Positions 1 through 5,760 of a stretch of 7,068 bases of DNA are shown piece after piece. Source of the DNA: Nitrospinota bacterium. Its GTDB lineage: Bacteria > Nitrospinota_A > UBA7883 > JADGGD01. The notes beneath the pieces were generated by a model, which was given only the letters and a program-made list of their open reading frames with translations, ran no database searches and was not told where the DNA came from. A program made the position numbers and the translations under genes. Each line of letters opens with the position of its first letter. Within the stretch, counting starts at the first letter, position 1. The stretch spans positions 1 through 7,068 of the forward strand of contig JADGCD010000117.1 of the NCBI GenBank assembly GCA_015229165.1, read 5' to 3'.

Positions 1-387
1 TCGGTCATGGGGTCGCTGGCGGTGATGGTTCTCACCGGTTTGCTCCTTTACTTCCCCGGCGCCGATCCGGCGACCTGGGGGGGGCTGGCCGCCGACAACT
101 CGGAGACGCTCTTGGGGAGCCAGCAATCGGTACGGCTGATCCATCACACGGCGATGTACCTCCTCGGCTTTTTCGTGGTGATCCACGTCTACATGCAGAT
201 ATGGAAAAACAGCGTCCACACCGAGTCGGAGCTGTCGTCGATCATCGGCGGATACAAGATTTTTCCGATCGACCAGATCGGCCATTTCGACGACCACTAC
301 GGCATCCACCGGGACGAAACCGCCCCGACTGAGGCGGAGTTGGACAAGGCCTCCACCCCGATGGAAAAGGGGCCGGGCTACCACTGA
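1..387 (+). CDS. HyaC-type hydrogenase cytochrome b, C-terminal part (5' end outside window)
   Basis: This is the C-terminal part of a Ni/Fe-hydrogenase b-type cytochrome, the membrane subunit that takes electrons from the hydrogenase small subunit and passes them to quinone. The frame is open from base 1, so the gene starts upstream and the ATG at 7 is probably internal. Two membrane segments are visible: one around the SLAVMVLTGLLLYF stretch and a last one containing VRLIHH and, 13-14 residues later, VIHVYM. These histidines are the usual haem-ligand positions of the family's last helix. The helix is followed by SxIIGGYK, which matches the IFGGYK end of the second cytochrome b at 3366-4058. 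Unlike that paralogue it has a polar tail of about 40 residues rich in Asp, Glu and His. It lies 152 nt before the small-subunit gene, so it either belongs to the same cluster or ends a separate upstream hydrogenase operon. Family assignment is firm; operon membership is inferred. Confidence 0.85.
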   Translation, partial: SVMGSLAVMVLTGLLLYFPGADPATWGGLAADNSETLLGSQQSVRLIHHTAMYLLGFFVVIHVYMQIWKNSVHTESELSSIIGGYKIFPIDQIGHFDDHYGIHRDETAPTEAELDKASTPMEKGPGYH

Positions 388-426
388 CGGCTACGCGCCG
401 AGGAGATGGGCCTACCGTCTCGATAA

Positions 427-450
427 AGAGTCGGCGTCGTTGCCGCCTCT
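427..450 (+). terminator. Weak hairpin after first cytochrome b
   Basis: An imperfect hairpin: AGAG, one mismatch, CGGC, a 6-nt loop, GCCG, one mismatch, CTCT. It resembles the stem of the strong terminator at 4096-4121 but is broken by a mismatch and has no following T-run. It may be a decayed or attenuating terminator between the first cytochrome b and the small subunit. An alternative GTTGC/GCAAC pairing (439-443 with 451-455) uses part of the same bases. I see no convincing promoter in the rest of the 388-539 gap. Confidence 0.25.
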
Positions 451-539
451 GCAACAAGTCGGGAGAGGCTCCGAGGACGTGACGCAAGAAACGTAGCCAA
501 CGGGCTGCGACGGATGATATCGATTCAAAGGGGTTGAGC

Positions 540-1676
540 ATGTGCAAGACAATTGAAACGCCGATCGCGGCCGGTCCTGAGAAACGGACAAAGCTCCTGA
601 AAGACATGGACCGGCGGTCGTTCATGTCGTTCTGCTCAAAGATGGCCGCCACCCTGGGGCTCTCCGCCGCCATGGTTCCGAAGATCGCCGAGGCGGTCGA
701 AGGGGCGGCGCGAAAACCGTCGGTCATCTGGCTCCATTTTCAGGAATGCACCGGCGACTCCGAAGCCTTTATCCGCAGCCAGTACCCTTCCGCCGAGGAG
801 CTGATCCTCAACATCCTCTCGGTCGACTATCAGGAGACCATCATGGCCGCCTCCGGCCATCAGGCCGAGGCCGCCCTGAAACAGGCCATGACGGAGAACA
901 AGGGGAAATACCTCGTCGTCGTCGAGGGCGCCATCCCCACCGCCACCACCAAGGGGCCCAAGGCGGTGGAGGGAGGCTACTGCATCATCGGCGGGCGGAC
1001 GGCGCTGGAGATCGCAAAGGACGTCTGCAAAGACGCCATGGCGGTCATGACCGTCGGCAACTGCTCCTCCTTCGGCGGGGTGCAGGCCCAGGCGCCCAAC
1101 CCCACCGGCGCCGTCGGCGTTCGGGACGCCGGGGTGGTTCCGTCGGGCGTTCCCATCGTCAACATCCCCGGCTGCCCCCACAACGTGGTCAACTCCGTGG
1201 CCACGGTGGTCAACTTCCTGCTGATGGGCTCGCTCCCCGCCACCGACCGGTTGGGGCGGCCGCTGTTCGCCTACGGCAAGCGGATTCACGACAACTGCCC
1301 CCGACGCGCCCACTTCGACGCCGGGCAGTTCGTCGAGCAGTTCGGCGACGATGGGGCGCGGAACAAGTGGTGCCTCTACAAGGTCGGCTGCAAGGGGCCG
1401 CAGACCTATCACAACTGCGCCTGGGTCGAGTACAACCAGAACACGAGCTGGCCCATCAAGGGAGGACACGGCTGTATCGGCTGCTCGGAGCCGCAGTTCT
1501 GGGACAACATGCAGCCCTTCTACGAGCGGCTCCCCCACATCAAGCTGCCGGGGGTGGAGGCCACCGCCGACCAGCTCGGCTTCACCCTGGTAGGGGCGGC
1601 TGCGGCGGGAGCCGCGGCGCACGCCGTCTACACCTTCGCCAACCGCAAGAAATTCGTCGACACTACCGAGGAGTGA
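540..1676 (+). CDS. hyaA: [NiFe] uptake hydrogenase small subunit, Tat-exported, with Asp in proximal-cluster motif
   Basis: This is the electron-transfer subunit of a group 1-type, membrane-bound [NiFe] hydrogenase (hyaA/hupS family), 378 aa. The ATG at 540 is preferred over an in-frame TTG at 534 because AAAGGGG at 527-533 gives 6-nt spacing to the ATG and none to the TTG. A long n-region leads to a twin-arginine motif DRRSFM (residues 24-29) and a hydrophobic stretch, so export by Tat is expected. The mature part has ECTGDSE (69-75), GNCSSFGG (Cys175) and PGCPHN (Cys212) for the proximal cluster. His250, Cys253, Cys278 and Cys284 match the distal [4Fe-4S] ligands; Cys293, Cys312 and Cys315 match the medial [3Fe-4S] ligands. 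The proximal position normally Cys is Asp73. The two extra cysteines of O2-tolerant 6-Cys enzymes are both glycines (72 and 180). An Ala/Gly-rich C-terminal helix (about 346-366) followed by Arg-Lys-Lys is the membrane anchor. The large subunit follows after 6 nt. Confidence 0.96.
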   Translation: MCKTIETPIAAGPEKRTKLLKDMDRRSFMSFCSKMAATLGLSAAMVPKIAEAVEGAARKPSVIWLHFQECTGDSEAFIRSQYPSAEELILNILSVDYQETIMAASGHQAEAALKQAMTENKGKYLVVVEGAIPTATTKGPKAVEGGYCIIGGRTALEIAKDVCKDAMAVMTVGNCSSFGGVQAQAPNPTGAVGVRDAGVVPSGVPIVNIPGCPHNVVNSVATVVNFLLMGSLPATDRLGRPLFAYGKRIHDNCPRRAHFDAGQFVEQFGDDGARNKWCLYKVGCKGPQTYHNCAWVEYNQNTSWPIKGGHGCIGCSEPQFWDNMQPFYERLPHIKLPGVEATADQLGFTLVGAAAAGAAAHAVYTFANRKKFVDTTEE

Positions 1677-1682
1677 GCCATC

Positions 1683-3341
1683 ATGGGTGAAAGACACGTC
1701 ATCGACCCGATCACCCGGATCGAGGGACACCTGCGCATCGAAATCGAAGTGGAGAACGGCGTCATCAAGGACGCCTGGTCCTCCGGCACCATGTGGCGCG
1801 GCTTCGAGGTCTTCCTGAAGGGGCGCGACCCGCGCGACGCCTGGATCATCACCCAGCGGGTCTGCGGCGTCTGCACCACCGTCCACGCGCTCGCCTCGGT
1901 GCAGGCGGTGGAAAACGCCATCGGCCTGCAGATCCCCGACAACGCCCGGATCATCCGCAACCTCATCATGGGGACCCAGTATCTCCACGACCACATCGTC
2001 CACTTCTACCACCTCCACGCGCTCGACTGGGTCGACGTGGTCTCGGCGCTGTCCGCCGATCCGAAAAAGACCAGCGAGTTGGCCAACTCGTTCAACCCCA
2101 ACGCCCCCCGCTCCGGCCCCGGCGACTTCGCCCGGGTGAAGGCGAAACTGGCCAAGTTCGTGGCCGGGGGCCAGTTGGGGCCGTTCACCAACGGCTACTG
2201 GGGCCACAGCAAGATGAAGCTGCCGCCGGAGGCCAACCTGATGGCGGTCTCCCATTATCTGGACGCCCTGAACCTGCAGGGGACCACCGCCCGGATGCAC
2301 GCCATCTTCGGCGCCAAGAATCCCCATATCCAGACCTACTCGGTCGGCGGCGTCACCTGCGTCAACGACCTCGACCCCGACCGGATCGCCCAGTTCATCT
2401 CCCTGTTGCAGGAGACCCGCGACTTCATCGACAACGTCTACCTGCCCGACATTCTGGCGGTGGCGCCGTTCTATCTCGACTGGGCCGGTATCGGCGGCGG
2501 GCTGGACAACTATCTGGCCTACGGCATGTTCCCCGGCCCCGGCGGCAAGGAGCCCGACTCCCTCTGGTTCAACCGGGGGATCATCATGGGGCGCGACCTC
2601 TCCAAGGTCCACCCGGTGGATGTCTCGAAAATCACCGAGGATGTCACCAACTCCTGGTACCAGTATTCCAAGGATGGCCCGCTGCATCCGTCGGTGGGGG
2701 AGACGGAGCCCTACTACACCGGCATCGAAACCGACAAGAAGTACTCGTGGCTCAAGACCCCCCGCTACGACGGCAAAGCCTGCGAAGTGGGGCCGCTGGC
2801 CCGGATGCTGGTCAACTACGCCTCGGGCCACGAATCGACGGTGGCCAACATCAACTGGGTTCTCGGGAAGCTCGGTGTCGGGCCGGAGGTTCTTTTCTCG
2901 ACGCTGGGTCGCACCGCCGCCCGGGCCGTGGAGGGCAAGGTCATCGGCGACAAGATGATGGACTGGGTCAACGAGCTGATCTCCAACCTGAAACGGGGTG
3001 ACTACGAGATCTTCCGCAAACCGGACATGCCAGCCACCGCCATGGGGTACGGCCTCACCGAGGCGCCCCGGGGCGCGCTGGGGCACTGGATCGAAATCGC
3101 CGACCACAAGATCAAGAACTACCAACTGGTGGTTCCGACCACCTGGAACGGCTCGCCCCGGGACGGCGGCGGGCAGCGGTCGGCCTTCGAGGCGGCCCTT
3201 ATCGGCACCCCCATCGCCGACCCCAGCCAGCCGCTGGAGGTGTTGCGGACCATCCACAGCTTCGACCCGTGCCTTGCCTGCTCGGTCCATGTGCTGGACA
3301 CGAAGACGCAGGACCGGTATGTGGTCCGGGCCGTTGAGTAA
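1683..3341 (+). CDS. hyaB: [NiFe] uptake hydrogenase large (catalytic) subunit
   Basis: This is the catalytic subunit carrying the NiFe(CN)2CO centre, which splits H2 (hyaB/hupL family), 552 aa, a usual length. The N-terminus reads VIDPITRIEGH, including the conserved Glu14. The L1 motif RVCGVCTTVH supplies Cys61 and Cys64, and the C-terminal L2 motif DPCLACSVH supplies Cys530 and Cys533, giving all four metal ligands. After His536, the expected cleavage site, 16 residues remain. An unprocessed precursor that needs a HyaD/HupD-type endopeptidase is therefore expected; no such gene is in the window. The protein has no signal peptide and should be co-exported with the Tat-bearing small subunit. 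A GAGGAG ribosome site lies inside the last codons of the small-subunit gene, 6 nt after whose stop this gene starts, so translational coupling is likely. The cytochrome b gene follows after 24 nt. Confidence 0.97.
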   Translation: MGERHVIDPITRIEGHLRIEIEVENGVIKDAWSSGTMWRGFEVFLKGRDPRDAWIITQRVCGVCTTVHALASVQAVENAIGLQIPDNARIIRNLIMGTQYLHDHIVHFYHLHALDWVDVVSALSADPKKTSELANSFNPNAPRSGPGDFARVKAKLAKFVAGGQLGPFTNGYWGHSKMKLPPEANLMAVSHYLDALNLQGTTARMHAIFGAKNPHIQTYSVGGVTCVNDLDPDRIAQFISLLQETRDFIDNVYLPDILAVAPFYLDWAGIGGGLDNYLAYGMFPGPGGKEPDSLWFNRGIIMGRDLSKVHPVDVSKITEDVTNSWYQYSKDGPLHPSVGETEPYYTGIETDKKYSWLKTPRYDGKACEVGPLARMLVNYASGHESTVANINWVLGKLGVGPEVLFSTLGRTAARAVEGKVIGDKMMDWVNELISNLKRGDYEIFRKPDMPATAMGYGLTEAPRGALGHWIEIADHKIKNYQLVVPTTWNGSPRDGGGQRSAFEAALIGTPIADPSQPLEVLRTIHSFDPCLACSVHVLDTKTQDRYVVRAVE

Positions 3342-3365
3342 ACCGGACGGCGGGAAGGAACGATC

Positions 3366-4058
3366 ATGACTCACACCGGCGTCTCCCCGCAGAAGAAGGA
3401 GATCGTCTACGTCAGGAACGCCACCAACCGGCTCCTCCACTGGACCATGTTCTTCTCGGTCATGGTCCTGCTGGTGACCGGCTATTACATCGGCGACCCG
3501 ACGCTCATCCTCGGCGCGGGGGAGGCGACCGACACCACGGTCATGGCCGATATCCGCCTCATCCATTTCATCGGGGCGATGTTTCTGGACGTTTCGATCC
3601 TGATCCGGTTCTATCTGGCCTTCTTCTCGATGTACCACCGGGACTGGATCGAGCTGATGCCGGTCCCGGGGCGGGTGATCGGGGCGATGAAGATCGCCGC
3701 CAGCTATTTCACCTTCAAAAAGCCGCCGTTCTATCTGCATGTCGATCCGCTGGACGGGCTGACGTTCCTGGCGCTTCATCTGTTTATGGTGTTGCAGCTG
3801 ATGACCGGCTTCACCCTGTACGTCCACGCCCTGCCGACCGACTGGTGGTGGACGCAACTGATCCATGTGATGACCGACCCGGTGACCGATATTTTCGGCG
3901 GGGACCAGAACGTCCGGCTGATCCACCACCTGATGCTCTGGATCATGATCAGCGGGATCATCGTCCACCTCTACATCCAGGTGGCCAAGACGATCATCTG
4001 GCGCGACGGCCATATCGCCGCGATCTTCGGCGGCTACAAATACCGGGACGTGAAGTAA
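3366..4058 (+). CDS. hyaC: HyaC-type hydrogenase cytochrome b subunit
   Basis: This is the dihaem b-type cytochrome that anchors the hydrogenase and links it to the quinone pool, 230 aa, typical for the family. Four membrane segments are visible: about 24-42 (RLLHW, His25), 63-88 (RLIHF, His67), 132-153 (ALHLF, His138) and 184-210 (RLIHH, His187/188, then His201). The His pair about 13 residues apart in the last helix and the NxTNRLLHW start are family hallmarks. The protein ends IFGGYKYRDVK, paralogous to the end of the truncated cytochrome b at 1-387 but without its acidic tail. A GGGAAGGA ribosome site at 3352-3359 lies 6 nt before the ATG. It is the last gene of the hydrogenase transcript, since a strong intrinsic terminator begins 38 nt after its stop. 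Confidence 0.95.
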   Translation: MTHTGVSPQKKEIVYVRNATNRLLHWTMFFSVMVLLVTGYYIGDPTLILGAGEATDTTVMADIRLIHFIGAMFLDVSILIRFYLAFFSMYHRDWIELMPVPGRVIGAMKIAASYFTFKKPPFYLHVDPLDGLTFLALHLFMVLQLMTGFTLYVHALPTDWWWTQLIHVMTDPVTDIFGGDQNVRLIHHLMLWIMISGIIVHLYIQVAKTIIWRDGHIAAIFGGYKYRDVK

Positions 4059-4095
4059 CAGCCTTGCGGCTGGCTCACTCCTACTGTTACTCATC

Positions 4096-4128
4096 AAGAG
4101 GCGGCGTCTTCGCCGCCTCTTTCTTCTT
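4096..4128 (+). terminator. Rho-independent terminator of the hydrogenase operon
   Basis: A perfect 11-bp stem: AAGAGGCGGCG at 4096-4106, a TCTT loop, and CGCCGCCTCTT at 4111-4121, followed by a pyrimidine run TCTTCTT. It lies 38 nt after the cytochrome b stop. A smaller hairpin, CAGCC-TTGC-GGCTG (4059-4072), directly follows that stop codon and may help. Confidence 0.9.
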
Positions 4129-4170
4129 CGGCACAGGTAGGCTTTGACCTCCGCTTCTTTAAAACGAAGT

Positions 4171-4207
4171 CACCCCGGAACGGAATCCAAATCAACTGAC
4201 CGGGGTG
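4171..4207. repeat. Inverted repeat, 8-bp arms
   Basis: CACCCCGG at 4171-4178 is complemented exactly by CCGGGGTG at 4200-4207 around a 21-nt loop. There is no T-run, so it is not a typical terminator. It sits 25 nt before the larger inverted repeat at 4232-4290, and the two may form one palindromic element. Confidence 0.6.
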
Positions 4208-4231
4208 GGAAAGAACCAAGGAAACTTTCGC

Positions 4232-4290
4232 TCCCATGGCGGGAGGGGAAGCGCCAGGACATATCAGGCAGCTCCCCTCCCGCCATGGGA
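4232..4290. repeat. Inverted repeat with perfect 18-bp arms (REP/REPIN-like or small element remnant)
   Basis: The arm TCCCATGGCGGGAGGGGA (4232-4249) is matched without mismatch by its reverse complement at 4273-4290, around a 23-nt loop. Partial outer pairing extends it: CTTTC (4226-4230) with GAAAG (4295-4299), or AGAACC (4212-4217) with GGTTCT (4299-4304). There is no T-run after it and no transposase nearby. Two inverted G-rich units around a short spacer are the layout of REP doublets or short non-autonomous elements. That identity is inference, because only one copy is visible here. Confidence 0.75.
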
Positions 4291-4464
4291 ATGGGAAAGG
4301 TTCTCTGTCCTGTCCGCTCAACGAAACAACGCTCCCCTCTCCCACTCACGACCGGCATCGCTCGCCCCGCAATAGACGGAATATTTTTCGCGGCGTCGGC
4401 ATGATCGACCCGCCTCCCCCCGGCAGAAACGGCTGACCTCCCGCGTCCTGATTCGCGCCGCTAT

Positions 4465-4473
4465 TGATATATA
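4465..4473 (+). promoter_or_regulatory. Candidate extended -10 promoter for the EF-hand genes
   Basis: TGATATATA fits an extended -10 element (TGn plus a TATAAT-like hexamer) in an AT-rich island within otherwise GC-rich DNA. No clear -35 box is seen at the right distance. It would give a leader of about 80 nt before the ATG at 4560. Confidence 0.4.
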
Positions 4474-4559
4474 AAGAGTTTCTCATGCACCCCCGTCGGC
4501 ACATCCTTTGCTCCATCCTCCCGTAGCGACGATCACGTACTTCACGAAGGAGCTGGGCG

Positions 4560-5000
4560 ATGGTCATGGCGGTAGGGGGAGTGGGGGGAGCGGCAGGGAT
4601 TCAGGCCCCATCGGCTGTCGGCGGTAAGCGGTCGATGGCGGAGGCGATCAACACCCTCTGGAGCCATATGGACCCGGCCGCCAGCGGCATGGTCTCCCGC
4701 GACCAGTTCGGCGCCACGCTGGCCAACGCCAAGGCTCCCGGCCTGCTGGCGAACCTCACCCCCAACGAGTTGTTCGACCGGATCGACCGGGAAAAAGACG
4801 GACAGCTCTCCCGGGAGGAGTTCGCCAACGGAATCAAGAGCCTTCTCGCCGACCTTAAGGCCCAAGGGGCCGGATCGTTCGCCGACGCGCTGGCCGCTGC
4901 AGGCGACGGCGACCTTGCCCGGACCAGGGGGGCCAACCCGCTGCCCCTTCTCGCCGACCGCCCCCGCCGGGAAGACGCCCTCATCGACCTCTACGCCTGA
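4560..5000 (+). CDS. Small EF-hand protein, first of a tandem pair
   Basis: A 146-aa protein with two EF-hand units. Function is unknown beyond probable Ca2+ binding. The start is well set: GAAGGAG at 4546-4552 lies 7 nt before the ATG. Residues 1-22 are rich in Gly, Ala and Val and contain no clear signal peptide. Loop 1 (residues 38-49, DPAASGMVSRDQ) is degenerate, with Ala at position 3 and Gln at position 12. Loop 2 (76-87, DREKDGQLSREE) has Asp, Glu, Asp, Gly, Ser and Glu at the expected positions and should bind Ca2+. After an Ala/Arg-rich linker it ends LIDLYA. The paralogue at 5114-5569 shares the N-terminal Gly/Ala segment, VSRDQF, SREEF/SREDF and the LxxLYA end. The pair is therefore a tandem duplication; a 19-nt identical block recurs 560 nt apart. 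It could be a calcium sensor or a secreted or structural protein, and nothing in the window decides between these. Confidence 0.85.
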   Translation: MVMAVGGVGGAAGIQAPSAVGGKRSMAEAINTLWSHMDPAASGMVSRDQFGATLANAKAPGLLANLTPNELFDRIDREKDGQLSREEFANGIKSLLADLKAQGAGSFADALAAAGDGDLARTRGANPLPLLADRPRREDALIDLYA

Positions 5001-5006
5001 GCTTTC

Positions 5007-5027
5007 CTCCCACAGGGGAGTCTTTCC
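5007..5027 (+). terminator. Weak hairpin between the EF-hand genes
   Basis: CTCCC-ACAG-GGGAG (5007-5020) followed by TCTTTCC starts 7 nt after the stop of the first EF-hand gene. The 5-bp stem and poor T-run suggest only a weak or partial terminator, so read-through into the second gene is likely. Confidence 0.35.
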
Positions 5028-5076
5028 TCAATTAAGCTTCAGTTTTCGTCCCCGCCTGCCGATAAGAAGGGAACAG

Positions 5077-5092
5077 CGGCGGACGTCCGCCG
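5077..5092. promoter_or_regulatory. Perfect 16-bp palindrome next to the ribosome site of the second EF-hand gene
   Basis: CGGCGGACGTCCGCCG is identical to its reverse complement over all 16 bases. It lies 5 nt before the AGGAGG ribosome site (5098-5103). It could be an operator for a dimeric regulator, or an mRNA hairpin that modulates access to the ribosome site. Neither role is shown by the sequence alone. Confidence 0.5.
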
Positions 5093-5113
5093 TATTCAGG
5101 AGGTTTCGGGCGG

Positions 5114-5569
5114 ATGAGCATGTCGGTTTCGGACTACGCGGGGATGACCGGCGTCGGCGCGATGAACGCCCCGGCGGCGGTCGAACAGCGTTCCATGAAC
5201 GCGACGCTGAACAATCTCTACGCCCGGATGGACCCGGAGGGGAGCGGGTCGGTCTCCCGCGACCAGTTCCGCACGTCGATGGATTTCGCCAGAACGCCCT
5301 CTTCGCCGAAGCAGATCAGCGCCAACGATCTTTTCACGAAGCTCGACTCGACCGGCAAGGGGACGATCTCCCGGGAAGATTTCCTCGCAGGGATGAAGAA
5401 GTTCATCGCCGAAGTCCCCCCAAAGCGGGCAGGAGCCGACGCGGGGGCGAAAAGTTCTTCCGGCGCGCCGCAGAATATCCCCGCCAAGGCGACCGCCTCC
5501 CCCGCTGCGGGCGTCAACCGCCCCAGCCCCGGCGCGAATACCGGCGGCCTCCTCAACCTCTACGCATAG
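5114..5569 (+). CDS. Small EF-hand-like protein, second of a tandem pair
   Basis: A 151-aa paralogue of the protein at 4560-5000. AGGAGG at 5098-5103 lies 10 nt before the ATG at 5114; the in-frame ATG at 5120 would be 16 nt away and is less likely. Loop 1 (residues 40-51, DPEGSGSVSRDQ) has acceptable ligands except Gln at position 12. Loop 2 (78-89, DSTGKGTISRED) has Lys at position 5, where an oxygen ligand is expected, and Asp at position 12, so Ca2+ binding is probably weaker than in the first copy. A linker rich in Ala, Pro, Ser and Gly (about 105-143) separates the EF pair from the C-terminal LLNLYA, the tail shared with the first copy. No signal peptide or membrane segment is visible. 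Retention of both ends despite divergent loops suggests the termini matter, perhaps for secretion or binding a partner; this is inference. Confidence 0.83.
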   Translation: MSMSVSDYAGMTGVGAMNAPAAVEQRSMNATLNNLYARMDPEGSGSVSRDQFRTSMDFARTPSSPKQISANDLFTKLDSTGKGTISREDFLAGMKKFIAEVPPKRAGADAGAKSSSGAPQNIPAKATASPAAGVNRPSPGANTGGLLNLYA

Positions 5570-5594
5570 CGCCCCGCCGCAAAGCGTTCGCCAA

Positions 5595-5610
5595 GACCCG
5601 GTTCCGGGTC
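5595..5610 (+). terminator. GC-rich hairpin after second EF-hand gene
   Basis: GACCCGG-TT-CCGGGTC forms 6-7 bp about 25 nt after the stop codon. No T-run follows, so termination here would be weak or Rho-assisted. Confidence 0.3.
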
Positions 5611-5671
5611 CGTCGCCGTATCCCTTCCGTTTAACCCCTCCCCCTTTTCGCGGCCCCCGCTCGACGCCCGT

Positions 5672-5690
5672 CGCCACGCGAAACGTGGCG
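5672..5690. repeat. 7-bp hairpin CGCCACG/CGTGGCG
   Basis: CGCCACG (5672-5678) pairs exactly with CGTGGCG (5684-5690) around a CGAAA loop, extendable by two G-T wobbles. It has no T-run and lies about 55 nt before the rpsF promoter. Its role is unknown; it may be the real end of the EF-hand transcript or a protein-binding site. Confidence 0.4.
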
Positions 5691-5745
5691 GTCATGAGCG
5701 CCGGGGACGCCCGAACGATATGCGGTAGGCCGTAGGCGATTTTTC

Positions 5746-5754
5746 TGCTATACT
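5746..5754 (+). promoter_or_regulatory. Extended -10 promoter of the rpsF operon
   Basis: TGCTATACT is a good extended -10 element (TGn plus TATACT, close to the TATAAT consensus). It is preceded by a T-run and lies in a locally AT-richer stretch. No good -35 hexamer is seen 16-18 nt upstream, which is usual for extended -10 promoters. Transcription would start near 5761, leaving a leader of about 120 nt. Confidence 0.65.
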
Positions 5755-5760
5755 TTCTCG

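Larger units (their letters stand above)
4129..4559. other. Gene-free stretch with inverted repeats, upstream of first EF-hand gene
   Basis: This stretch lies between the hydrogenase terminator and the first EF-hand gene. Short open frames exist here, but none has a recognisable protein, a good ribosome site or codon use like the neighbouring genes. It contains two inverted repeats (4171-4207 and 4232-4290, listed separately). A C-rich segment at about 4331-4343 resembles a diverged copy of the second repeat's arm. An AT-rich island at 4462-4483 holds a candidate promoter. Nothing else in it is recognisable. Confidence 0.7.

Noticed and set aside
636..4097. A 1153-codon open frame on the minus strand opposite the whole hydrogenase operon
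   Set aside because: It is in exact register with the three sense genes, so it stays open simply because TTA, CTA and TCA codons are avoided in GC-rich sense codon use. Its product is low-complexity, rich in Gly, Asp, Val and His, and resembles no protein; it also crosses intergenic gaps.
4144..4436. Short open frames in the gap after the hydrogenase terminator
   Set aside because: They overlap the inverted repeats, lack good ribosome sites and recognisable motifs, and one starts at the CCATGG inside a repeat arm. They are more likely chance frames.
4915..5634. A 239-codon + strand frame spanning both EF-hand genes
   Set aside because: It runs out of frame through the end of the first and all of the second EF-hand gene. 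It has Arg/Pro-rich composition typical of a shifted GC-rich frame and no ribosome site.
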